Notes: generated from the letters alone by a model not told the origin. A stretch of 64,000 nt of DNA from a virus (IMGVR_UViG_3300033148_004210:37596-101595); one strand, 5' to 3'; numbered from the stretch's first letter, positions 1-8,546 are shown. A program made the numbers and translations.

Positions 1-633
1 CCAATTAGGTAATACCTTTAAATGCTCGTTTTTCGGATTTCCGCATTTCAAATCAATAGAACGAGAAATAAGACTGTATATTTTATATTCGTTTTTTATC
101 TCCTCTAACCAATTCCAAATTCTTTTTGACCAAGCGTAATGTTTTATTTTCTCATTTTTCCAGGCATTTAAATATATATGGTCTAATAAAATAGATTTAG
201 ATTCTTTCGGAATATTAAAATAAAAATCAGAAATATAAGGAGCTGGAATTATTTCTGTTTTATTTTTATCCTGCTTAAAAGGAGCATTTTTAAACATAAA
301 AGAAAAATCTGATAGTTCTCCTATTTCTAAAAACGATATAACTTTTTTACATTTCTTTTTTAATAACGATATGTTTTCTTGGGTAAAGAAAGGATGATAA
401 TTTATTATTATAATAAAATCTACATTTGGTATTTTTGATAAGTCTAATTTTGGCATTGATAGTCCACTATAATTTTTATTGGTCTTTATAAAATAATCAC
501 TTTCGATTAAAGTAATATGTTCCATTTGTTTAAAGGACTGTTCTAGTCCATAAGTAAGCATTGAAAAACATAGATTTATATGTCTCTTGTTTTTTACTGG
601 ATAACCTAATATTAATAGTTTATATTTTTTCAT
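1..633 (-). CDS. Partial protein, possibly a glycosyltransferase
   Basis: The frame starts at ATG 633-631 and is still open at the left edge, so only the N-terminal 211 residues are visible. It begins MKKYKLLILGYPV, a Rossmann-like first strand, and has a second beta-rich stretch (DFIIIINYHPFF). This is compatible with a GT-B-type glycosyltransferase or other surface-sugar enzyme, but I see no diagnostic motif. It overlaps the following LicD-like gene by 14 nt and belongs to the same minus-strand surface-modification operon. Confidence 0.45.
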   Translation of the reverse strand, partial: MKKYKLLILGYPVKNKRHINLCFSMLTYGLEQSFKQMEHITLIESDYFIKTNKNYSGLSMPKLDLSKIPNVDFIIIINYHPFFTQENISLLKKKCKKVISFLEIGELSDFSFMFKNAPFKQDKNKTEIIPAPYISDFYFNIPKESKSILLDHIYLNAWKNEKIKHYAWSKRIWNWLEEIKNEYKIYSLISRSIDLKCGNPKNEHLKVLPNW

Positions 634-1201
634 TTTTTAATGTTATTATATGTTCAATTACAAATCTTTTATTTAAATTATATTTTCGAGTATTGTTATC
701 AGTATAAAAATTCTTTTTGGGTTTTTTCCAATCATTACCATATAAAATGTTTAAATAAGATTTATAATCTAAAATTATTTTAACTTCTTTACCTAGAAAC
801 AAGTATTCGTTTCTTTCTGATATTATTTTTCTTGGGAAATATCTGATATGTTGTTTACTTAAATCTATACAATAATAAATATCTTTTTTCTTACTTAAAA
901 AATATCTATCTATATCCACATGTAAAGAACTATCTTCTTCTATTTTAATCGACCAATTGCCTCTAATTAAAGGAATTTTTAATCCTCTTTTATATAAAGA
1001 ACTTAAAAAAGCATTGAGTTTATTATAATCATCAAAAAAATCATTAGTTGTTCCTATATCTATATCTTTATCATATTTAATAAAATCTTTATTTCTCATA
1101 GCTCCTAATAATGTTCCAGCTTCTAAAAAATAATCTATATTATTTTCTTCTAAAGCTTCTATTACTTTGAATAACAATTCTTTTGCTTTTGTTTTATTCA
1201 T
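620..1201 (-). CDS. LicD-family phosphotransferase/nucleotidyltransferase-like protein
   Basis: A 193-residue protein. Residues about 20-50 contain the LicD/fukutin signature: an EAGTLLGAMR loop followed by DKDIDIG, the Asp-x-Asp pair that binds metal and nucleotide in this nucleotidyltransferase fold. LicD moves phosphocholine from CDP-choline to glycans. In this operon the natural donor would be CMP-aminoethylphosphonate (inference). It is short for the family, so it may be a minimal catalytic unit. It overlaps the next LicD-like gene by 4 nt (ATGA). Confidence 0.75.
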   Translation of the reverse strand: MNKTKAKELLFKVIEALEENNIDYFLEAGTLLGAMRNKDFIKYDKDIDIGTTNDFFDDYNKLNAFLSSLYKRGLKIPLIRGNWSIKIEEDSSLHVDIDRYFLSKKKDIYYCIDLSKQHIRYFPRKIISERNEYLFLGKEVKIILDYKSYLNILYGNDWKKPKKNFYTDNNTRKYNLNKRFVIEHIITLKNEKI

Positions 1202-1773
1202 TTTACATCCTTATATAAAGGCATAATAGATTGGTAACTTATTAAAGTATAATGTTTATAAGGTATTTTATTTGTCCTACCTTTTTTTCCATGTTGAGGT
1301 ATTCTCCAATCATTGCCATATAAATAATTTAAATATTTTTCTGGATTATGAGGAACTTTAAATTTCCTTTCTAAGAAAATAAGAGTGTCTAATGAACTTA
1401 TAAATTCTTCTGGAAACTTACTTATCATATCTTTTAAATAAATGTTATAATATTTTCCTTCTTTTTTATAATGATAAACATCAAGAGGCACTTTATTAGC
1501 ATTTAAAAAACATGTCGAAGCAAAATCATTCCAATTTATATGTGGATAAATATTAACTTTCTTTAAATCTGCAAGTATATTATGCCACAATTTACCATCT
1601 TTAAAATACTTATATTTGACTCCTATATCAATATCAGCATCTCCTTTAATAAAATTATTATCTCGGATTGCTCCTAAAAGAGTCCCAGAAGATAAGAAAA
1701 ATTCTATATTATATTTTTCTAATACATCTGCCATTTTAAAAAGATAGTTTTTTAACCCTAAATTTTTACTCAT
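1198..1773 (-). CDS. Second LicD-family transferase-like protein
   Basis: A 191-residue paralogue of the preceding gene. The same signature is present: SSGTLLGAIRDNNFIKGDADIDIG, with the catalytic Asp pair near residue 47, and a similar C-terminal YLNYLYGNDWRIPQ segment. Two tandem LicD paralogues suggest two acceptor positions, or one donor with two glycans. It overlaps the upstream AepY/HNH gene by 8 nt, so it is translated in the same operon. Confidence 0.75.
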   Translation of the reverse strand: MSKNLGLKNYLFKMADVLEKYNIEFFLSSGTLLGAIRDNNFIKGDADIDIGVKYKYFKDGKLWHNILADLKKVNIYPHINWNDFASTCFLNANKVPLDVYHYKKEGKYYNIYLKDMISKFPEEFISSLDTLIFLERKFKVPHNPEKYLNYLYGNDWRIPQHGKKGRTNKIPYKHYTLISYQSIMPLYKDVK

Positions 1774-2986
1774 TTATAGCCCTCATAAATCTTTCTTTAA
1801 TTTGTTTTCCAGTTAAAGGAATTCTTGGAGCATTTCCTTTGCCTTTTTCTATTTTAATAACTATAGTATTAGGAGCTAACGATTTAAAATCACAATAATT
1901 AGAAGCTGTTTGTTGTCCTCCTGTTGAAGCATGGGTGTTGTTATCCAAAATATAATGATGTAAATTTTTAGGATTTAATTTTTTATGTGTTATTAAACTA
2001 TTTAATCCCATAAGGGTTTCTCCATCTCCTGTTATAACAACTATTTTCTTTTTGGTATTTTTTGCAATACCGATACCTATAGAAAGACAACTGCCCATTC
2101 CTCCTAAAAGATATAAATTTTTATCACTATCTAATATTTTATAAATCGTCCTTGAAGTCATGCCTAATGAAGATATTAACAAAGTATCTTTTTTTAATGT
2201 ATATAAAATTAATTTAATCGCTTCCTCTCTTGTGGGATTTTTATTGTTTACTAGATACTTAAAATATTTTTTCCAAAATTTTCTGTTTATATTTGTTTTG
2301 CCATGACATGATAAACAAAGACTTATAAGGTTATTAAAATTTAAATTATTTTTATTGTAATCTATATGATGGATACATAAAGATTTTTTTATTTCGGATT
2401 GTTTTATACTACATAATTGGCAACTATATTTATCTCTTTTTCTAATTTCTTTTTTTAATCTTTCTGTAAATTCTATAGGATAAGGTTCAAAAGAAGAACC
2501 ATTATTCCAATGAGGACTATTTTCTCCTTTCTTTGCACATGCCCCACATCTTCCTAAACCAAAACAAGCGGAATCATAACAAATTTTATTTCCACATTCT
2601 ATACAATAATAAATTTGTTTGGTTTTTCCATCTTTATAATTATGATTTAATTTATCTTTTTTAGATTCGCTCAAACTTCTAATAGGAATTTCATGTATTT
2701 TTAAATATTTAAAAACAGTAGTTATTGAACAATTCTTTTCCATTGCTATTTTAGAAGGAATTTTTGAATTTTTGATATATTGTTCATAAAGAAATTCTTT
2801 AGTTAAAATTTTATCCCACTTTTTTTGATGGAGGTTTCGTCTCGGAATATTATATTTTTTCATCCAATATAATATCACTTTATGAGAACAATCTAATTCA
2901 GATGCAATCCTATGTAATGATATTTTATTTTTTATATATTTCTTGATAAGCAATTTTCTTGTTATGTTGTATTTTTTCTTAGCCAT
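1766..2986 (-). CDS. HNH endonuclease fused in frame to the TPP-binding half of phosphonopyruvate decarboxylase
   Basis: 406 residues in two parts. Residues 1-about 245 look like a homing-endonuclease protein: two repeated helix-turn-helix segments (near ISLHRIASELDCSHK and KIPSKIAMEKNCSI), a CxxC zinc region, and an HNH core with paired cysteines (SCQLC), LCIHHIDYN, CLSCH. Residues about 250-406 are the C-terminal (PP) domain of phosphonopyruvate decarboxylase: TREEAIKLI, SSLGMTSRTIY, GSMG-like GGMGSC, and the thiamine motif GDG...DNN (ITGDGETLMG to LDNN). The start ATG overlaps the end of the PYR-domain gene (AATGGCTAA). HNH proteins elsewhere in the window end right after the matching YWTEYFKNLI stretch, so here the stop has been lost and the frame runs on into the enzyme. 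Confidence 0.8.
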   Translation of the reverse strand: MAKKKYNITRKLLIKKYIKNKISLHRIASELDCSHKVILYWMKKYNIPRRNLHQKKWDKILTKEFLYEQYIKNSKIPSKIAMEKNCSITTVFKYLKIHEIPIRSLSESKKDKLNHNYKDGKTKQIYYCIECGNKICYDSACFGLGRCGACAKKGENSPHWNNGSSFEPYPIEFTERLKKEIRKRDKYSCQLCSIKQSEIKKSLCIHHIDYNKNNLNFNNLISLCLSCHGKTNINRKFWKKYFKYLVNNKNPTREEAIKLILYTLKKDTLLISSLGMTSRTIYKILDSDKNLYLLGGMGSCLSIGIGIAKNTKKKIVVITGDGETLMGLNSLITHKKLNPKNLHHYILDNNTHASTGGQQTASNYCDFKSLAPNTIVIKIEKGKGNAPRIPLTGKQIKERFMRAINE

Positions 2987-3344
2987 TTTGTTTTACATAT
3001 TTTATGTTTTTATAATTAAGTAAATTTAATAATTTAGGAGTTATTTTACTCATATGTCTATGATATTCAGGTTTTTTTCTTAGACTTATTAATAAATCTA
3101 TTTCTATGTCATAATATTGCATAATAGAAGTTAATAAAGTTAAACAAGAACCCAATCCACTATCTTGCATAAAAACTAAAGGATTTTTATCCATTAATTT
3201 TGCTCCTATCGCCATAGCCAAAGCTTCATCCTCTTTTGTGGCAATAATAACCTTATCATAATTTATTATTCCTTTAAATTTAGAACAAGGAACTCCCGTA
3301 ATAAAATCATGAGAATCGACCCATCGTTTTAATTTTCTATTCAT
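2979..3344 (-). CDS. aepY: PYR-domain half of phosphonopyruvate decarboxylase (AepY-like)
   Basis: 121 residues matching the N-terminal part of phosphonopyruvate decarboxylase: FITGVPCSKFKG, then ATKEDEALAMAIGAKL (with the Glu that activates thiamine diphosphate in this family), FMQDSGLG and LRKKPEYHRHMSKITPKLL. Family members are normally single chains of about 370-400 residues; here the chain stops and the TPP-binding half is on the next gene. The related sulfopyruvate decarboxylase ComDE is naturally two subunits, so the halves may still assemble. The reaction would be 3-phosphonopyruvate to phosphonoacetaldehyde plus CO2, which makes PEP mutase product formation irreversible. Confidence 0.8.
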   Translation of the reverse strand: MNRKLKRWVDSHDFITGVPCSKFKGIINYDKVIIATKEDEALAMAIGAKLMDKNPLVFMQDSGLGSCLTLLTSIMQYYDIEIDLLISLRKKPEYHRHMSKITPKLLNLLNYKNIKYVKQNG

Positions 3345-4593
3345 ATTTTAATTTTCTTCTTTTTGTTTCTTCTATAGGAGTAAGACTACGAAATTCGTCC
3401 AAAGTAGATATATACTTTTCTAATGATTTTGCGTTTTGTTTAGTTTTCAATATCTGTAATATTTTTTTAACTCCAAATATTTTTGCTCTCTGAGTTTGGT
3501 TCGCAAATATCACTATCGAATATCCAGCATCAAATAATTCTTTATTAGTAATATGTGGGAATTTTGAAGGCACAATTATTAATGGTATTTCTCTTTTCCA
3601 ATATTTAGGAATCCCCAGGGCTTCTTTTCCAGTTTTGTCTTTTGAGTGCATTAAAATAAGGTCTGCACCACAATCAGCATAATAATTAGCTCTTATTAAT
3701 GCTTCTTTTTTCCCGTATCCTCTAATAAGAGCCTCTGTTCTTGCTATAATACAAAAATCTTTTGTTCTTTGTATTGCTTTTCCAGCTTTAATTTTAGCAC
3801 CATGTTTTTTCATATCTACTATAGGAATTTTTCCTCCCCAAAGAGAATTAGATTTTGGAAAAATATTATCTTCTATACAAATTGCAGATACTCCAATTTT
3901 TTCTAATTCCTTAACTGCTCTTATAAATTGTTCTATATTCCCATATCCAGTATCGGCATCTACTATAACAGGAATATTAACAGATTCTACAATTGGTCTT
4001 GCAATATTTATCATATCCGTTAAATTTATAGTTTCATTGTCTACTAATCCTAATCGGGCACTTGTTTCAAAAGAAGAAACCCAAATACCATCGAACCCAT
4101 ACTGTTCTACTAATTTCGCTGTAATGGCATCATTAGCAGATACTATTACTAATTTTTCTTTAAAAGCATTTTTTAAAGTGTTTTTACTCCTAATATTTTG
4201 TAATAATTTGGTAGTTGATAAATTAGGATAATAAGGAACTAAAACAGTTTTAATTCCCATTTCTTCAGCTTTTTTAGTATAAGGAGGTATAAAGTCATCG
4301 CCATGAACTATTATATTAACATCGTATTTTTTCAAGTTTTCATATGTTGTAGGGGATTCTTTATCTCTACAATCTTTGATTACCAAATCAATTTCTTTAA
4401 TAGATTTTAATATTTCCACTCTATCTTTATAAGGCATTATAGGTTTTCTTTTATAATCTTGAGTTATATTATCAGGATGCACTCCAATTATTAAATAATC
4501 TCCCAAAGCTTTAGCTTTACGGAAAAATTCTATATGTCCCCGATGCGGTATATCTGCCACTACATTAGCGTATACTATTACTTTATTTTTCAT
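3337..4593 (-). CDS. aepX: Cytidylyltransferase-phosphoenolpyruvate mutase fusion (AepX-like)
   Basis: 418 residues, two domains. Residues 1-135 are a TagD/PCYT2-type cytidylyltransferase with HRGH at 17-20 and the STTKLL signature at 126-131. Residues about 140-418 are PEP mutase: ASP in VDNE (185), the metal-binding DADTGYG (212-218), and the EDN-IFPKSNS loop (241-250). The family signature there is EDKxxxxxNS, so the first Lys is replaced by Asn, while the later Lys247 and Asn249 are kept. The mutase makes the C-P bond (PEP to phosphonopyruvate); the cytidylyltransferase would make CMP-AEP from the pathway end product. Overlaps aepY by 8 nt. Confidence 0.88.
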   Translation of the reverse strand: MKNKVIVYANVVADIPHRGHIEFFRKAKALGDYLIIGVHPDNITQDYKRKPIMPYKDRVEILKSIKEIDLVIKDCRDKESPTTYENLKKYDVNIIVHGDDFIPPYTKKAEEMGIKTVLVPYYPNLSTTKLLQNIRSKNTLKNAFKEKLVIVSANDAITAKLVEQYGFDGIWVSSFETSARLGLVDNETINLTDMINIARPIVESVNIPVIVDADTGYGNIEQFIRAVKELEKIGVSAICIEDNIFPKSNSLWGGKIPIVDMKKHGAKIKAGKAIQRTKDFCIIARTEALIRGYGKKEALIRANYYADCGADLILMHSKDKTGKEALGIPKYWKREIPLIIVPSKFPHITNKELFDAGYSIVIFANQTQRAKIFGVKKILQILKTKQNAKSLEKYISTLDEFRSLTPIEETKRRKLKYE

Positions 4594-5558
4594 AAATAAA
4601 AACTTCCTTTATAATCATTAAAAAATTGATTTCTAATTCCTTTTTTAACTGCCTTTTCATAAATTATTTTCGCTAAAGCAATATCGCAAATAGCTATCCC
4701 TATATTATAAGCTATAATTTTTTCTTTATTATTATCTCTTGCTCTTTTTCCTAAAATAATTTCCCCTAATTCTGCATAAATGTTTGGTAATCCTCCGCTA
4801 AATTCTCCTTTTGATTTATAATATAAAGTTTGTTCTTTGTCATCGGTAATAGTTTTATCAAATTTCATAGCACAATTTTCCCATCCTCTATGATGAATAG
4901 GTAAAACCAATACCCCTTCTTTTAACCAATTCGGATTAACAAAAGGTTTATTTACATAAGTAGTTGCTGTTAAAATAATATCCGAATCTTTTACTGTTTT
5001 TTCTATTGATGAACAAATTTCAAAAATTAACTTTGTTGGGCGAAATCTTTTAATAAACCTAACAGCAGTGTTTTTATATCTATAAATTTTTATTTTCTTA
5101 ATTTGTGGACATAATTTATATATAAATTGCAAGCAAGCTACTGATTGGACACCTGCACCTATAATTGCAAGGGTTTTTGCTTCTTGAGTAGCAAAATATT
5201 TCGCAGTCAACCCAGCCATTACTCCTGTTCTCATAGCAGTAAGCCAACTAGCTTCCATTACTGCTAAAGGATGTCCTGTAATCATGTCATTTAATAAATA
5301 AGTGCTAATTACTTTTGGAATATTTTTATTAGTATTTTTGGGAAAACGACTTACCCATTTAATTCCTGACATATTGTATTTCGGAACATAAGAAGGCATT
5401 GAGGTAAAAAATATACCATCTTCAGGAGCAATACTTACTTTGGCTGGCATAAAAACTCTTTCGTTTGCGTGTTCTTTTAAAACATCTACTATCGCATTTA
5501 AACATTCATTAAAAGTAATCTTTAATGATAATATTTGTTTATGAGATAAAACAATCAT
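4590..5558 (-). CDS. Ornithine cyclodeaminase / mu-crystallin family protein
   Basis: 322 residues with the family layout: an N-terminal alpha/beta part with MPAKVSI and a central SGIKWVSRFPKN segment, a MEASWLTAMRTGVMAGLTAKY stretch, and a Rossmann NAD(P) loop (AIIGAGVQS). Members are ornithine cyclodeaminases, alanine dehydrogenases or imine reductases. Its place between the PEP mutase and the AEP transaminase suggests it acts on an amino or imino form of the phosphonate, or supplies an amino acid; the substrate cannot be read from sequence. Overlaps both neighbours. Confidence 0.8.
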   Translation of the reverse strand: MIVLSHKQILSLKITFNECLNAIVDVLKEHANERVFMPAKVSIAPEDGIFFTSMPSYVPKYNMSGIKWVSRFPKNTNKNIPKVISTYLLNDMITGHPLAVMEASWLTAMRTGVMAGLTAKYFATQEAKTLAIIGAGVQSVACLQFIYKLCPQIKKIKIYRYKNTAVRFIKRFRPTKLIFEICSSIEKTVKDSDIILTATTYVNKPFVNPNWLKEGVLVLPIHHRGWENCAMKFDKTITDDKEQTLYYKSKGEFSGGLPNIYAELGEIILGKRARDNNKEKIIAYNIGIAICDIALAKIIYEKAVKKGIRNQFFNDYKGSFYL

Positions 5559-6645
5559 TTTTTACCTTCTTTACTGCTTTCAAAAACTTTCTAATATCTT
5601 TCTCTGTTATATTCCCTATATTTCCTAACCTAAAGGTTTTTTCATTGGTTAATTTTCCAGGATAAATAGTGAACCCTTTTTCTTTTAATTTATCATGAAA
5701 TTTATTAAAATCAAATTTTTTAGGTTCATAAAAAGTCGAAACTATCATACTTTTTTCCTCATCTATAAATAATAAAGGTCGAAATCCTAATTGTATCATA
5801 CCATATTCCAATTCCATAGAATTGCGACAATATCTTTTATATCGATTTATTCCCCCTTCTTTAAAATATTCTTTTAAAGCTTGTTTTAAAGAATATAAAC
5901 ATTGCACCGCAGGTGTAAAAGGAGTTTGATTATGTTTATCAAAATGCTTATAATTACGCCATAAATTTAGATAATAAGACCTTATAGGATAATTTCGAGT
6001 TTTCATAAGTGCCATTTTTTTTGCAATTACAAATGAAATTCCTGGCATCCCTTGTAAACATTTATTTGCTGAACCCATAATAAAATCGGCTTGAACTTTT
6101 TGAATATCAATAGGTATTCCCCCAAACGAAGATATAGTATCAACAATATAAATTTTTTTATGTTCTTTAACTATCTTTCCTATAGTTTCAATATCATTTA
6201 AAATTCCTGTAGTAGTTTCGTGATGAATTACTGCTACTGCGGTTATATCAGGATAATATCTAAAACAATATTCGATAGCATCTATTCTGATAGAAGTTCC
6301 CCATTCTGTTTTTATTGAAATAGTATTAATACCATAACTTTTTGCTATTTCTTCTATTCGTGTTCCATAAGCTCCATTTTCTAAAATCAATAATTTTCCA
6401 TTTTTCGGAATAACAGAATTAATAGTGGCATCCATAACAGAAGTTCCTGAACCAGTAAATAATATAGAAGTATATTTTTTATCCCCATGAACTACTTTAA
6501 GTAAATCTTTTCTAATACCTTCCATCACTGCCCCAAACTCCTTTTCTCTTGGACAAATATCAGGAACAACTTGAGCATATTTTACAGTGTCGGTAGTTGT
6601 TGCTGGTGCTGGAGTTAATATAATATTTCGTTTAATTTTTTTCAT
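5539..6645 (-). CDS. aepZ: 2-aminoethylphosphonate transaminase-like class V aminotransferase
   Basis: 368 residues, the usual length for PhnW/AepZ-type enzymes. Visible: LTPAPATTTDTVKYA at the N terminus (family LTPGPxxT), a GSGTSVMDA loop, VDTISSFGG with Asp169 that contacts the pyridine nitrogen, and the PLP lysine in SANKCLQG (Lys195). The expected reaction is phosphonoacetaldehyde plus an amino donor to 2-aminoethylphosphonate. It completes the PEP to AEP route with the two neighbouring activities. The start overlaps the stop of the sulfotransferase gene (TAATG). Confidence 0.87.
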   Translation of the reverse strand: MKKIKRNIILTPAPATTTDTVKYAQVVPDICPREKEFGAVMEGIRKDLLKVVHGDKKYTSILFTGSGTSVMDATINSVIPKNGKLLILENGAYGTRIEEIAKSYGINTISIKTEWGTSIRIDAIEYCFRYYPDITAVAVIHHETTTGILNDIETIGKIVKEHKKIYIVDTISSFGGIPIDIQKVQADFIMGSANKCLQGMPGISFVIAKKMALMKTRNYPIRSYYLNLWRNYKHFDKHNQTPFTPAVQCLYSLKQALKEYFKEGGINRYKRYCRNSMELEYGMIQLGFRPLLFIDEEKSMIVSTFYEPKKFDFNKFHDKLKEKGFTIYPGKLTNEKTFRLGNIGNITEKDIRKFLKAVKKVKNDCFIS

Positions 6646-7625
6646 TAATATTTCCTATAAGGTTTCCCAGAATGGAATCCATTGGCATTAAGCCATTTAT
6701 AATGTTCTCTAACTGCATCCACACATTCTTCTTTTTTATAATCAAGAGTATATCCAAAATACTCCATTATATCTCCAAAATAATATTCAATAACTTTTCT
6801 TTGATATTCTGTTAAAATTTCCTTATAAATACCAATTCTATTTTTATTAATTCCTTTATAAATTTTAGTAAAACTATTTCCTTTCCATTCTACTCCACAA
6901 CAAGTTGGATTAAGATTTAAAAGGGATTCTCTAATTCCTATCCATTGACATAATTCTGTCATTGATTTTTTTGGAGATTGCACTAACTTCTCATAACAAA
7001 TATTTTTATATTTTGTAATTCCGAATTTAAGCCAATTATCTTTCGCCATATTCATACATAAATAACCTCTATCAATAAAATCTCTTAATAATCTTTCTTT
7101 ACTGTCATATTGATTTTTGTAATGCTTATCCCATCCAGTTAAAATAGAAGCGAAATTATCTCTTGGGTCTCTAACTATATTTATAAATTTGGCATCTGGG
7201 TAGATTTTAAAAATTTCATTTACATATATTTCAGAATGGGTATCTTTAGTAATTACAATTTTATCTTTTATTCTTATTTCTTTATCTAAAACATTTCTTA
7301 CAGCATCTATCATAGAAACAAAAAACCCACATACATCTTTATTGTGAATCGATAAAAGTGCATCAAAATTATTTTCTAATTCTTTCTGAAAAATCTCCTT
7401 TTTACCCCATTTTAAAACTATTTGACACAAATCTTTTAATAAAAAATTCTTTATTCTATCTTTTTGTTGTTCTAAAGTATATTTAGATTTTAAATATTCA
7501 GGATAAAAAGAATACCAAAAATGAGTTTCATAAGGATAGACCCATAAATCAGGATGTCCATCTAAAAGACTAGCGAGTAAAGTAGTCCCTGATTTTCTAT
7601 GTCCTCCAACAAATAAATGTTTCAT
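6645..7625 (-). CDS. Sulfotransferase-family protein
   Basis: 326 residues. The N terminus GGHRKSGTTLLASLLDGHP is the PAPS 5'-phosphosulfate loop of the sulfotransferase fold, and FINIVRDPRDNFAS near residue 155 matches the 3'-phosphate site (RDPRxxxxS). It would sulfate a carbohydrate or small molecule using PAPS. The overlap with the AEP transaminase start places it in the surface-chemistry operon. Confidence 0.82.
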   Translation of the reverse strand: MKHLFVGGHRKSGTTLLASLLDGHPDLWVYPYETHFWYSFYPEYLKSKYTLEQQKDRIKNFLLKDLCQIVLKWGKKEIFQKELENNFDALLSIHNKDVCGFFVSMIDAVRNVLDKEIRIKDKIVITKDTHSEIYVNEIFKIYPDAKFINIVRDPRDNFASILTGWDKHYKNQYDSKERLLRDFIDRGYLCMNMAKDNWLKFGITKYKNICYEKLVQSPKKSMTELCQWIGIRESLLNLNPTCCGVEWKGNSFTKIYKGINKNRIGIYKEILTEYQRKVIEYYFGDIMEYFGYTLDYKKEECVDAVREHYKWLNANGFHSGKPYRKY

Positions 7626-7626
7626 T

Positions 7627-7803
7627 TTACCTCTTAAATATTTTATAAAAAACTATATCGTAAATAAAATAAACTATGGTAGCAACTATAGCAATCAATA
7701 ATGCGGTTTTAATCCCAAATAAACAGGCATAAATTATAGTTGCTAAAATACGATAAAAAAGAGCTTTTAAAAATAATATATTAGAAGTAATCTTCGATTT
7801 CAT
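7627..7803 (-). CDS. Small membrane protein, DUF2061-like
   Basis: 58 residues (start ATG 7803-7801): MKSKITSNILFLKALFYRILAT then two hydrophobic helices and a charged end. The pattern (KALxYRILAT, short loop, second helix, aromatic end) resembles DUF2061 membrane proteins. Start overlaps the preceding stop (ATGA), which supports translation. Function unknown. Confidence 0.6.
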   Translation of the reverse strand: MKSKITSNILFLKALFYRILATIIYACLFGIKTALLIAIVATIVYFIYDIVFYKIFKR

Positions 7804-7958
7804 TTCTCTAATTCCTTATGAATTAAATAATGTTCTTTTAAAGCTTCGTTTAACCAGTTTTTTAACTGTATTCCTTTAAATAACCTATCACTTCTTACTA
7901 TCCACTTATGACCACATAAATAACATTCGTAACTTGTGGTGTCATAGAATTTTTTCAT
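7800..7958 (-). CDS. Small protein with a CxxC knuckle
   Basis: 52 residues: MKKFYDTTSYECYLCGHKW, then a helical tail. A single CYLCGH knuckle suggests a zinc-binding or redox motif but no second pair is present. The ATG overlaps the stop of the sulfotransferase gene (TAATG), and its own stop overlaps the next start, so it sits in the operon. No function can be assigned. Confidence 0.6.
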   Translation of the reverse strand: MKKFYDTTSYECYLCGHKWIVRSDRLFKGIQLKNWLNEALKEHYLIHKELEK

Positions 7959-8542
7959 TATTTACTCCAATTTTTAGGGGGTTTTATATACTTTTGTAAT
8001 CCGTTTATAGACTTTAAATCCAATAATTTCCATACTTCTTTTAGTTCTTTATCAGGATTTTTTACTAAAAATTCATACGATACAATATTACTAATATTTA
8101 AGTTTTTTTCTTCAAAATGAAGAAAACTAGCTACCATATGGTGTCTAAATCCTATATATAAATTCTTACTACATAATCCTCTAACACTATGTTTATCTTG
8201 TCCTACCCAAGATTTATAAGTTTGTTCAGCATCTCTAACAATAAAAATAAACTTCGCTTCAGGAAATACTAAAGCCAATCTTCGCCAAGTCATAGCTTCT
8301 ATACCAGCATTTAAAGCAAATTTAGCTCCCTTATATTTCCCAGGTGCATAAGAAAATTCTTTAATAATCTTTTTAACATAAGGGTCGTTTTTATATCTTC
8401 CTAAATGAGAAACCCTAATACTGTGCCAAAGTTCATAAGGCTCAAATTTTATTTCTTGGACTTCAGGATGTTTTAATATTAAGTCTCTTAAAATGCTAGT
8501 GCCACTTCGTCTCATACCAATTATAAAAAATAGTTTATCCAC
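7958..8542 (-). CDS. Second sulfotransferase-family protein
   Basis: 194 residues, shorter than the other copy. IIGMRRSGTSILRDLILKHP is the phosphosulfate-binding loop; FIFIVRDAEQTYKSW is the second PAPS-contact segment. The C terminus is reduced. Together with the 326-residue copy it implies PAPS-dependent sulfation, or use of this P-loop-like fold for another transfer. Confidence 0.75.
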   Translation of the reverse strand: MDKLFFIIGMRRSGTSILRDLILKHPEVQEIKFEPYELWHSIRVSHLGRYKNDPYVKKIIKEFSYAPGKYKGAKFALNAGIEAMTWRRLALVFPEAKFIFIVRDAEQTYKSWVGQDKHSVRGLCSKNLYIGFRHHMVASFLHFEEKNLNISNIVSYEFLVKNPDKELKEVWKLLDLKSINGLQKYIKPPKNWSK

Positions 8543-8546
8543 TTTT

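Noticed and set aside
3337-3470. Group I intron around the aepY split
   Set aside because: The break is an 8-nt overlap of two frames with the HNH joined in frame to the second half; no intron core was recognised by eye, though a covariance search was not possible.
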